This document shows, one piece after another, positions 1 through 9,300 of a stretch of DNA of 18,063 nucleotides. Below the pieces are notes generated by a model, which made no database searches, was not told the origin of the DNA, and was given only the letters and a program-made list of their open reading frames with translations. Position 1 is the stretch's first letter, and the number at the start of each line of letters is the position of its first letter. Origin of the DNA: JAWXCB01 sp034440455 (GTDB lineage Bacteria; Bacteroidota; Bacteroidia; Chitinophagales; CAIOSU01); NCBI GenBank assembly GCA_034440455.1, contig JAWXCB010000041.1, forward strand, positions 1-18,063, written 5' to 3'. A program made the position numbers and the translations under genes.

Positions 1-4
1 AACC

Positions 5-48
5 GTTACACAATTCCTAAAAAGAGTTACATCATTCACACTTTTGAG
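5..48 (+). promoter_or_regulatory. Direct-repeat element, copy 1 (upstream of lipoprotein-like gene)
   Basis: Two imperfect 12-bp direct repeats, GTTACACAATTC (5-16) and GTTACATCATTC (26-37), lie 21 bp apart start to start, with an A-rich 9-bp spacer. They are followed by ACACTTTTGAG, in which CACTTTTG resembles the Bacteroidota -7 box TAnnTTTG with one mismatch. The second repeat ends 107 bp before the ATG at 145. Copies 2 (3168) and 3 (12268) share this layout and orientation. A 21-bp period is two helical turns, which fits a dimeric or tandem-binding activator. Function is inferred from position and recurrence only. Confidence 0.6.
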
Positions 49-144
49 CGAGATGGCAATGAGATGTCATTATTTTTTTAGAAATTTAAATAGTCTAAAA
101 AGATTTTATATTTCCACTTTATTAACATGATATATTCTTCTATA

Positions 145-738
145 ATGAAACGAATTTTGGTTTTAATACTGCTTCTCTTTGGTTTTCAAAGATGCCAGAA
201 TTCACCTAACAAGCAAACGGGGCAAAATATCAATCAAGAGACTGCAACTAAATTCGATTGAATTATTAATCACGAAACGCGAACTATAGATGTTAAGTAT
301 GACACCTATTGCAACAGCAGATTTAAATTTTGCATTGATTATCCGGGAGGAGTACTTTTTCCCCAAGGCGAATCAGATAACCGTGATGGACAAGTCTTCA
401 AATCAAAAGACGCAGAGAATTCCTTGACTGTTTATTGGGATTCCAGAGATACCATCGGACTGAAAACTTCTATTCTTGAAGCAGCCTATAATGATGACAC
501 CATAGGCAACTTTCCCGGTCATCTCAAAAAGGTGATTACGTATAAGAAACTGGGAAACGATTACTATGTAGTATCGGGATATGAGGAGGGGAAGATCTTC
601 TACCAGAAGACCATCTCCAGCGACAACCAGTTATACACTTGTTACTTGAAATATAAAGAAACGGAGAAGGAGTACTATGCTAAAGTCGCTGAAAGAATTT
701 TTACATCATTTAAGAGTGATAATGCCAAGTCATTATAG
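145..738 (+). pseudogene. Secreted/lipoprotein-like protein interrupted by in-frame TGA
   Basis: An ATG at 145 opens a frame encoding MKRILVLILLLFGFQRC, a basic start plus hydrophobic stretch and Cys typical of a signal peptide. The residues before Cys (F-Q-R) are a poor lipobox, so lipidation is uncertain. After 38 codons the frame meets TGA at 259-261, then stays open in the same frame to TAG at 736-738. The downstream part holds the likely mature domain, with CIDYPGG, FPQGESDN and VVSGYEEGKIFYQ, a pattern I associate with exported proteins of unknown function. Without the TGA the product would be about 197 residues. The stop falls in the low-complexity linker, so the domain itself is undamaged. 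It is either a nonsense mutation or a base error; re-initiation downstream (for example TTG at 424) cannot be excluded. It is convergent with the next gene, 6 bp away. Direct-repeat element copy 1 lies upstream. Confidence 0.7.
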
Positions 739-744
739 GGGAAT

Positions 745-1101
745 TCATTCCTCAGCCAATTCAAATAGCCAGCGGGCAATTTGTTCATTCACTACAGGAG
801 ATTGCATGATTATCAGGTTCAATCCTTTTTTGCTCATTAGCCAGTCAGTGTGTGTAGTGCCTGTATTTTTGTCAAATACAAAAACCTGCCTGAAATGATG
901 GCGAACATTCACTCCTGCAAGCAAACAAATCTGCATTGCTTTTTGCAGCGCATCCATAATATTTTCCTGTGAAGTAATTCCCGCAAGGATGATGTGCCGC
1001 ATGGAATACCGGAGCAGGGAATCATGCAAAGCATTTACGAACTCATCAGGGGCGCTGTTGCTTTGCTTTGTCGAATAAAGTGTGATTTGAAAGGTTTCCA
1101 T
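745..1101 (-). CDS. Hypothetical protein, 118 aa, downstream of cbpA
   Basis: I do not recognise a named family. The start is ATG and the stop TGA. The sequence reads as one compact alpha/beta domain: an N-terminal strand (FQITLYST), a helical middle (DEFVNALHDSLLRYSM, ENIMDALQKAMQICLLAG), a basic and aromatic stretch (VRHHFRQVFVFD), then DWLMSKKGLNLIIMQ and a C-terminal helix (QIARWLFELAEE). There is no signal peptide or membrane segment, so it is probably cytosolic. It lies 37 bp after the DnaJ-like gene on the same strand and is probably co-transcribed with it. That is the position CbpM, the CbpA modulator, occupies in Proteobacteria, but this protein does not look like a MerR-type CbpM. 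A link to the chaperone is inferred from position only. Confidence 0.75.
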   Translation of the reverse strand: METFQITLYSTKQSNSAPDEFVNALHDSLLRYSMRHIILAGITSQENIMDALQKAMQICLLAGVNVRHHFRQVFVFDKNTGTTHTDWLMSKKGLNLIIMQSPVVNEQIARWLFELAEE

Positions 1102-1138
1102 AATTCAGGTATTTTATTCCCATACTTCTTTATAAATG

Positions 1139-2107
1139 TTATGACGCTGAAAACCGCGCTTCTTGTTTCTTGCGCAACTCCTCAAAAAGTTTTCTTTCTT
1201 CCTCAGAAAGATCTACCGGGATAGACACCCGCCATTTCACATATAAATCCCCTTGCACATCGGCTTTTCCATATACCGGCATGCCTTTGCCCTTAATGCG
1301 AATGGTCTTTCCGTTTTGGATGCCTGCGGGTACTTTTACTTTTACATCGCCCTGCAATGTGAGTACAATCGTTTCTCCGCCTAACAACGCTGTATATAGA
1401 TCAAGTTCATGAGAGGTGTATAAGTCATCCCCGCTTCGCTGGTATAGATGATGTGGTTTTATGCGTACCCTGATATAAATATCGCCATGATGCTCTGCGG
1501 TACTACCCTTACCTCCTTTACCTTTAATCCGCAACAATTGTCCGTCATACGCTCCCGGCTTGGTGGTGATGCGCAGTTTTTCATTTTCTAATTGAAGAAT
1601 ACGGCTGGTGCCCTGAAAGGCTTCTTCAAGCGTAATCTCCACTTCGCTCTCGAAATCCTGCCCTTTGAAAGGCCTGCCTGAAGCACCTGCACTCGAGCGT
1701 CCTCCACTGGTACGACTCCCAAAAAACGACTCGAAGAAATCGGAATAGTCGTTAGCGCCCCCTTGTCCTTGCTTCCCGAACAGGTCATTCAAATCTCCTT
1801 CATAATGATTGGATTGCCCCTGCGGACCACCTGCTGAACCAAAGGGACTTTGACCTTGCTGCTGTCCTCCTCCTTGCTGAAAATGCTGCCAGTTTTCACC
1901 CAACGTATCATACTTCTTTCTCTTTTCAGGATTACTCAAAACATCATTCGCCTCATTCATCAGCTTAAACCTTTCTTCCGCCTCCTTGTTATCCGGGTTT
2001 TTATCGGGATGGTATTTTAGCGCCAGTTTACGGTATGCTTTTTTTATTTCATCCTGTGAAGCCTTTTTGTCAACGCCTAAAATCTTATAGTAATCTTTGT
2101 ATTCCAA
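1139..2107 (-). CDS. cbpA: DnaJ-class co-chaperone, CbpA type (class II)
   Basis: This is a J-domain co-chaperone that stimulates DnaK ATPase activity and delivers substrates; CbpA proteins can also bind curved DNA. The J domain spans about residues 3-68 with the HPD motif at 33-35. A Gln/Gly/Ser-rich linker follows (about 72-145), then the two beta-sandwich substrate-binding domains and C-terminal region (about 150-320). The CxxCxGxG zinc-finger repeats of DnaJ proper are absent, and 322 aa is normal for CbpA. The start is TTG at 2107-2105: it places Met before EYKDYYKILGV, exactly where J domains begin, and no ATG lies nearby in frame. The non-ATG start may lower expression. A TTGAAA / CATAAT pair with 18-bp spacing lies just upstream, inside the antiporter remnant, and might be a promoter (weak evidence). 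The gene precedes the 118-aa unknown gene. Confidence 0.93.
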   Translation of the reverse strand: MEYKDYYKILGVDKKASQDEIKKAYRKLALKYHPDKNPDNKEAEERFKLMNEANDVLSNPEKRKKYDTLGENWQHFQQGGGQQQGQSPFGSAGGPQGQSNHYEGDLNDLFGKQGQGGANDYSDFFESFFGSRTSGGRSSAGASGRPFKGQDFESEVEITLEEAFQGTSRILQLENEKLRITTKPGAYDGQLLRIKGKGGKGSTAEHHGDIYIRVRIKPHHLYQRSGDDLYTSHELDLYTALLGGETIVLTLQGDVKVKVPAGIQNGKTIRIKGKGMPVYGKADVQGDLYVKWRVSIPVDLSEEERKLFEELRKKQEARFSAS

Positions 2108-2127
2108 AATAGAGAGTTAAGATAGTA

Positions 2128-2315
2128 TTATGCAAGCCTTTTTGCTATTTTTTCAATCGTCAACCCTTGCACTAAAATGCTAAACACCACACAGGTAGAA
2201 GTTGCTATGGAAAAAAAAAGCCTATCACAAAGGGCATTATAATAAACCTATGATTGATATAGGCAAAAGCGGCTGACAGGCAGATGAGCACGACTAATAA
2301 AAGATAGCTATTCAC
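2128..2315 (-). pseudogene. Remnant of CPA1 (NhaP-type) Na+/H+ antiporter with large internal deletion
   Basis: Two short reading frames on the minus strand match opposite ends of a CPA1 cation/proton antiporter. From GTG at 2315 the frame reads NSYLLLVVLICLSAAFAYIN, then HRFIIMPFVIG, like the first membrane helix and following loop of NhaP-type proteins, and stops at TAG (2205-2207). In another frame, 2208-2128 reads ATSTCVVFSILVQGLTIEKI, then AKRLA and TAA; VVFSILVQGLTI is the hallmark of the last membrane helices of this family. The roughly 350 residues expected between them are missing, and a nine-base T run (minus strand) sits next to the junction. The remnant cannot make a transporter. 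It suggests that an intact antiporter once stood between the HPF-like gene and cbpA. The assignment rests on recalled family patterns. Confidence 0.65.
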
Positions 2316-2378
2316 TTCTATTATAAGTTAACATTGATTTGTTTAGCCGAGTTGATGATTATTTTCAGCGTTAATTTC

Positions 2379-2702
2379 TCAATGCTTCTGGTGATTGCTT
2401 AATCGTCCTAATGTTGTTTCTAGTGAAGTCTTTAATTTTTCGATTGCTCCTTCTACTGCCTGATCATGGGTATTTCCGTGACTGGTAACTGCAATAGGTT
2501 TCATGCCTTCAAGACGGGCTTCAAGCACACATCGTTTATCGTTCTGACCTTCCTTATTCCCGTCCTCATCAGCAAGATGAACTTCAACTCTTGTTATCTG
2601 CGAACTAAACCTGCTCAATTCCTCTGATATTAAAGCGATTAACGGAGTGGTAAGTTCTTCGCTTGCGCTGATGTTGTTGTCTGTATTAATTTGAATGGTC
2701 AT
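2379..2702 (-). CDS. HPF/RaiA-family ribosome-associated protein (short form)
   Basis: A 107-aa cytosolic protein resembling the short hibernation-promoting factor / RaiA (sigma-54 modulation) fold: an N-terminal strand (MTIQINTDNNI), a helix (PLIALISEELSRF), a strand ITRVEVHLADEDG typical of the family, then CVLEARLEGMKPIAVTSHG and the C-terminal helix DQAVEGAIEKLKTSLETTLG. Family members bind the 30S subunit and damp translation or promote ribosome dimerisation during starvation and stress. It lacks the long C-terminal dimerisation extension of long HPF. The start is ATG and the stop TGA. It lies 67 bp downstream of the acidic protein gene on the same strand and may share its transcript. 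It could be a divergent relative whose target is not the ribosome. Confidence 0.8.
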   Translation of the reverse strand: MTIQINTDNNISASEELTTPLIALISEELSRFSSQITRVEVHLADEDGNKEGQNDKRCVLEARLEGMKPIAVTSHGNTHDQAVEGAIEKLKTSLETTLGRLSNHQKH

Positions 2703-2769
2703 AACTGCTGAATCTTTAAATTAAAACTTGATACTTTTCAAAAGTTTAGCTGCCCCATATTTTTATTGT

Positions 2770-3120
2770 CTATCCTTTATCCTCCTCCAGGTCATTATGA
2801 TCATCTCCGCCTAAACTGTAGTAGTTATTCTCTTCATCTTCACTTCCAATCTTCTCCTGTTCATCATCCAGTTCTGAGCCGGGCACATCTAAATCATCAC
2901 CGGATACATCGTCCTCAGAATCTTTTTCATCTCTTTCTCTCTCGTTGTCATTTTCATTTAAGAATTTGGTTTTGGAAATATCCTCCGGATTTATCTCCTC
3001 CTCTTCTTTCGATTGATTGTAAATATCCTCACTGGCAGGATAGAATGGATACCCAGGATTAACTTTTGCCTCGTTGTCAGTCTGCAGACTGCGTATTTTT
3101 TTATTCTTGCTTGCTTTCAT
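2770..3120 (-). CDS. Small acidic hypothetical protein (Asp/Glu-rich)
   Basis: A 116-aa protein with a basic N-terminus (MKASKNKKIRSLQ) and a strongly acidic remainder rich in Asp, Glu, Ser and Asn, including DLDVPGSELDD, EDEENNYYSLGGDDH and DLEEDKG. Similar tails recur in uncharacterised Bacteroidota proteins. It has no signal peptide, membrane helix or catalytic motif and is probably disordered. The ATG at 3120 was chosen because it gives a typical MK start; ATG at 3126 or TTG at 3141 would add two or seven residues. It is first in the minus-strand series leading to the HPF-like gene and is divergent from the glucan synthase gene, with a 186-bp intergenic region between them. Function unknown; a stress role is suggested only by its neighbours. 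Confidence 0.75.
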   Translation of the reverse strand: MKASKNKKIRSLQTDNEAKVNPGYPFYPASEDIYNQSKEEEEINPEDISKTKFLNENDNERERDEKDSEDDVSGDDLDVPGSELDDEQEKIGSEDEENNYYSLGGDDHNDLEEDKG

Positions 3121-3167
3121 GAGCATTAAGTTTGCGGACAAAGTTGAACACCTTTAAGTGAGTAACT

Positions 3168-3214
3168 CTTACATAACTTTTGAAAAAAGTTACAGGATTC
3201 ACACATTTTTGAAC
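3168..3214 (+). promoter_or_regulatory. Direct-repeat element, copy 2 (upstream of cyclic glucan synthase)
   Basis: CTTACATAACTT (3168-3179) and GTTACAGGATTC (3189-3200) are 21 bp apart with an A-rich spacer, followed by ACACATTTTTGAAC, where CATTTTTG again resembles the TAnnTTTG box with one mismatch. The first repeat is the most diverged of the six half-sites. The second repeat ends 106 bp before the glucan synthase ATG, almost the same distance as copy 1 from its gene. The rest of the 186-bp divergent intergenic region holds a short palindrome ATACC-TT-GGTAT at 3254-3265 and no gene. Confidence 0.6.
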
Positions 3215-3306
3215 TTAAGGGACTTCACTTCCAAATCTGCCCGCGAAAAAATCATACCTTGGTATCGCCACTAAACATGCTGCTTTAGAAAAAATTAAAT
3301 AAACGT

Positions 3307-6300
3307 ATGAAAATGATACCTGCAGCGCATGAACTCATATCCGATATGAGGGATTTTTTTCAAGCAAAAAACTCCGGTCAAATTTACAGGAATGAGGAAC
3401 TGCTGAGTGCGGAGTTGTACAGTTCCGAGCAGATGGAGCGGTTTGGAAAAGTTCTGGCAAAAACTCATAAGCTGAGTACGAAGCCCGCGCAGGATCATTT
3501 GCTCAAGCGGCTTGCGGACAATGAAACCCTGTTACATGAAGTGCGCAAGCTGCTCACCGACTCCATAAAAAAGAAGTATCAGATTTCTCCGGCAGGAGAA
3601 TGGTTGCTCGATAATTTCTACCTGATAGAGGAACACACCCGCAGCGCTAAAATTAATTTCCCGAAAGATTATAGCGAAGACCTGCCTCAGCTCTCAGATG
3701 TTTCCTCAGCAGGCGTGACGCGCATCTATGACATCATTCGGCAAGTGATAGCTCACAGCGATGGACGAATAGATATAGAAAGTCTGAGCAGTTTTATGAA
3801 TGCTTACCAGACCGTAACAAATTTGAAATTAGGGGAATTATGGGCGATACCCATCATGCTGCGGCTGGCTTTAATCGAAAATCTCAGACGTATTGCAGCG
3901 CGTGTCGCTATTGACAGGGTAAACGGCAACCTGGCGAATTATTGGGCGCGGCTAATGATTGAAACATCCGAAAAAAATCCTAAAAATCTGATACTGATTA
4001 TCGCAGACATGGCGCGGTCCAATCCTCCCATGGTAGATGCGTTTGTTGCTGAATTTGTCCGTCAACTGCGGGGAAAAGGTCCTGACCTCGCGTTGTCGCT
4101 GAACTGGATTGAGCAGCAATTATCTGAAAGCGGATTGTCCAGTGAGGACTTGGTGAATACAGAAGTTCAGAAGCAGGCTGCCAGCCAGGTTTCCATAAGT
4201 AACAGCATCGGCAGCCTTCGTTTGCTTGACGAATTAAATTGGCGGGATTTTGTGGAGGAACATAGTATCGTTGAGCAAACACTTCGCCAAGATACCAACG
4301 GCATCTACGGCTCAATGGATTTCTTTACGCGAGACAGATACCGGCACGTGGTGGAGCATATTGCAAAAAAGAGCAAAATAGCGGAACATGAAGTTGCCCG
4401 CATAGCTCTTCGGCTTGCGCATGAAAGTACACCTGACCTGGTTCATGATAATCGCACTGCCCATGTTGGATACTATCTCATTGGATCAGGATTAAGTCAA
4501 ACTAAAAAACTTGCGAAAACGCCTGTATCACTTTTCGAAAAGTTCCGGCATTTCTTGAAAAGTCACAGGTTCGCATTTTATCTGACGTTTATCCTGTTAA
4601 TCACATTTGCAATAAGTGCCGGTATTTTATTTCTGGCACGTGAGGATTTAAAAAATAACTGGCTCCTCGCAATAATCGCTTTTCTTGCACTACTGTCCGC
4701 CAGTCAGCTTGCCACATCTGTAGTTAACTTTTTTTCCACTTTGTTAGTGAATCCGCATTTGCTGCCCCGGATGGATTTCTCCAAAAAAATCCCTCTGGAG
4801 TCCCGCACGATGGTGGTAGTTCCCGCCATGCTCTCTGGCATGAAAGAAATAGAAAATTTAACAGAGTCGTTGGAAATTCGTTTTCTGGCGAACAGAAATG
4901 ACAACTTACACTTTGCACTATTGACGGATTTTACCGATGCGGAGCAGGAATCACTTCCTCAAGACAGGGCGCTTGTTGAATCAGCGAAACGGAAAATCGA
5001 AGCGCTGAATAAAAAGTATAAAAGAAAAGAGAATGACTTATTCTTTCTTTTTCATCGTCCGAGGCGCTGGAATGATCGGGAGAATGTGTGGATGGGTTAT
5101 GAAAGAAAACGCGGAAAAATCACCGAGTTTAATTCACTGTTGCGCGGCAGTTCACAAGAATGCTTCTCGCTTATCACAGGCGACCAATCTGTTTTTCCGC
5201 ATATAAAATATGTGATTACGCTTGATGCGGATACGCAACTGCCCATGGGGTCTGCCTGGAAATTAATCGGCACGATGGCGCATCCCTTGAATCATGCCTG
5301 GTACGATGAGCAGAAAAAACGCATCACCAAAGGGTATGGCATTCTGCAACCACGGGTAGCGGTGAGCCTGCCGGATGCTATCGGTTCTTTATACGCCCGC
5401 ATGCACGGAAATGAGCCTGGCATTGATCCCTACACCCGCGCCTCCTCCGATGTATATCAGGATTTATTTGAGGAAGGCTCATTTATTGGTAAAGGAATTT
5501 ATGAGGTGGACGCTTTTAAAAAAGTGCTGGACGGAAAGTTTGCAGAAAACAGCATCCTGAGTCATGACCTTTTGGAAGGCTGCTATTTACGGTCGGGGTT
5601 GGTGAGTGATGTGCAACTGTTCGAGAAATATCCGACCCGCTATCAAGCCGATATGAAGAGACGCTCGCGTTGGATACGCGGTGACTGGCAGATTTTCTCC
5701 TGGTTTTTACCGTTTGTTGCCGGTGCAGATGGAAGGTGGCGCAAAAACCCTGTTTCCGCATTATCACGCTGGAAAATATTTGATAATATCAGGCGAAGCC
5801 TTGTCCCTTTGACGCTTACAGCGCTGCTGCTATTAGGATGGTTGGTGTTGCCGTCCTCTTTATTATGGACGATTGTGGTTACCGGGATTATTGTTGTTCC
5901 TATTATTTTTTCATCAGCATGGAACGTCATTCGGAAACCCAAAGATGTCATCCTGACACAACATATCAGCAACTCAATTCACAGCATTACCGACATTATT
6001 ATCAAAACGCTGTTTACGCTAATCTGCCTGCCGTATGAAGCATTCATCAATTTCATAGCCATCAGTCGCACCTTATGGAGAAAGCTGATTACCCGGAAAT
6101 ATCTGCTCGAATGGAACCCTTCGGGAAACGAAGGGAAGGATAACCGCATCGGTCTACCGGCTTCGTATGCGGTCATGTGGATTGAAATCGCTCTTCCGCT
6201 CGCAGTATTTATTTATTTGGCGAATACTTCCCCCGTTAAGTTAATCACAGCAGGTCCTGTCGCTTTGCTCTGGCTTGTTGCTCCGTTTATTACCTGGTGG

Positions 6301-9300
6301 GCGAGTAAGCCGTTGGCGAAACATGTAGCTGTACTTACGCGCCAACAAAATATATTTCTCAGAAAAGTGGCAAGAAAAACATGGGGGTTCTTCGAACATT
6401 TTTTCGGGCCGGAAGACAATTGGTTGCCGCCTGATAATTTTCAGGAGCAGCCGGTTGCGGCAATAGCGCATCGCACGTCTCCCACCAACATCGGACTATC
6501 ACTGCTCGCCAACCTGACAGCCCGTGAATTTGGTTATATCACAACCGGTCAGCTTATTGAACGAACCGCAAACACCATCGGCACGATGGACAAAATGGAA
6601 CGATACAAGGGACATTTTTATAATTGGTACGATACCGTATCGTTGAAGCCATTATTTCCAAAATATATTTCAACGGTGGACAGCGGAAACCTGGCGGGAC
6701 ACTTGCTCGTGTTTCGACAAGGATTATTGGCTATCCCTCATCAAAAAATAATCGGTTTAAAAATATTTGAAGGGCTTCAGGATACGCTCCGTGTGCTTAC
6801 CGAAACGCTGGATGAAAACGAAGTCGGGATAGTGCAATCGTTCAAAGGCGATTTAAAAACTGCCGGTAATCAGGATTTAAATAAATCTTTAGAAGTAAAA
6901 AAAAGCATAGAGCAGTTGACGAATGCCTTTAACGCTGTTCATGATAAACTGAACAGCGACCCGGAAAGTGAAACGTATTGGTGGAAACAAAAACTAAAAA
7001 CGCAATTAGAGCAGTTGAATGTCGCGCTTCAGATTTTCACACCCTGGGATTTATTAATGACTGCTCCACCGAAATTCAAGGATTTGGTCTCGTTGAATCA
7101 AAATTCAACACTCAGCGGATTGTTAAAGACAGCACGGAAATTGCAGGATGAAATAAATAATCGGCAAGCTGCGAATATCACGAATGATGAAAACGAATGG
7201 CTTGAATTATTTCAAATTGCTTTAACCCAATCTATTCGTCAGGCGGAAGAACAAATTAACTCGTCCGATACGCTTGCTCAACAGTGCAACGATTTGGCGG
7301 ATATGTACTGGGATTTTTTATATGACAAATCAAGCAATCTGTTTACCATCGGCTACAACGTGGAGGAGCGTCATGTGGATGCAAGTTATTATGACCTGCT
7401 TGCATCCGAAGCCAGGTTAGGCGTCTTTGTTGGCATTGCACAGGGAAACCTGCCGGAAGAGAGTTGGTTTGCGTTAGGACGCTTGCTGACTAATATTGAT
7501 GGCTCCCCTATTCTGCTTTCATGGAGCGGTTCCATGTTCGAATACCTGATGCCGCTTTTAGTGATGCCTGCTTACGAAAACACGTTACTTGACCAAACTT
7601 CCAAAGCATCTGTAGCTTGTCAGATTAAATATGGGAAACTGGCAGGTCAGCCCTGGGGAATTTCTGAGTCCGGTTACAATATGATAAACGCTGAATCTCA
7701 TTATCAGTATCGTGCGTTTGGTGTACCCGTCTTGGGATTGAAACGCGGTCTTGAAGAAGACTCCGTTGTGGCTCCGTATGCCTCTGCACTTGCGCTGATG
7801 GTAGCGCCCGAAAAGGCTTGCAGAAATCTGGAACTGCTTTACGAACAAGGGTTTGAAGGACGTTATGGATTTTATGAAGCCATAGATTATACCCCATCAC
7901 GTTTGCCGCGCGGACAAACCCATGCCATTGTTTATTCATTCATGGCGCATCATCAGGGAATGAGTTTGCTCTCACTGGCGCACCTGCTGCTTGACCAGCC
8001 CATGCAAAAATTATTTGAGGCGGAACCGCAGTTTAAGGCAGCGTTATTGTTACTTCAGGAACGCATTCCAAAAGCAACCACCTACTTTACCCATACTACC
8101 GACATATCTGAAATCAGTTATGTGTCGAGCGCCATTGAAACAAGAATACTTCGTACACCTAATACGCCTATCCCTGAAGTGCAATTGCTCTCCAATGGCA
8201 AATACCATGTAATGCTAACTAATGCAGGCGGAGGATACAGCCGCTGGAAAGATGTGGCGGTTACGCGCTGGCGCGAGGATGGCACCTGTGATAATTGGGG
8301 TACCTTTTGTTATTTCCGCGATTTGGACAGCAACACTTTCTGGTCCAATACTCACCAGCCGACACTTCAAAACGGAGAGAAATATGAAGCAGCGTTTTCT
8401 CATGGTCACGTGGACTTCCGCACTGCCAATAACGAGATAGAAACACATACCGAAATTGTTGTTTCTCCCGAAGACGACATAGAGATGCGAAGGTTCCGCA
8501 TAACAAACAGTTCCTCTGTTCACAGAACAATTGAGGTTACAAGTTATGCAGAGGTAGTTCTCGCCCCTGCCGCTTCCGATTTAATGCAACCCGTATTCAG
8601 CAATCTTTTTGTGCAAACGGAAATCATCCCGCATCAACACGCCATTATATGTACGCGCAGACCGCGTTCTGCTGAAGAGCAGCCACCGTGGATGTGCCAT
8701 TTGATGACCATGCATGGAAAAATTCCTCAAGAAATATCCTACGAAACGGACCGCATGGAATTTATCGGTCGTGGAAATTCCATCGTGCATCCGCAGGCGA
8801 TGAACAATGCGGGTCCGCTGTCAGGAAATCAAGGCGCTGTCTTAGACCCCATTGTGGCTATCCGGTATAAAATAACGCTCGAGCCGGATGAAATAGTTAC
8901 GATTGACCTGATTACCGGCATTGCTGAAACGAAGGAAACTTGCCAGGGCTTGATTAATAAATACCAGGATAAACATCATAAAGACCGTGTATTTGAATTA
9001 GCCTGGACACACAGCCAGGTGGTACTCCGTCAAATCAATGCTACGGAAGGAGATGCGCAATTGTACGGACGTCTTGCAAGCCCGATACTGTTTACCAACC
9101 CGGTATTTCGCGCAAACCCTGCTGTTCTCATCAGTAATCATCGGCAACAATCCGGTTTATGGGGCTATTCCATTTCAGGAGACCTGCCCATCGTGCTGTT
9201 GAAAATTGAAAATCAGGCAAACATGCAATTGGTAAGGCAATTGATACAAGCGCATGCTTACTGGCGCTTAAAAGGACTCGTTGTTGACCTGGTGATATGG

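Noticed and set aside
2766..3062. 98-codon plus-strand frame rich in His, Ser and Pro.
   Set aside because: It is the complement of the Asp/Glu-rich coding strand; its composition follows from that.
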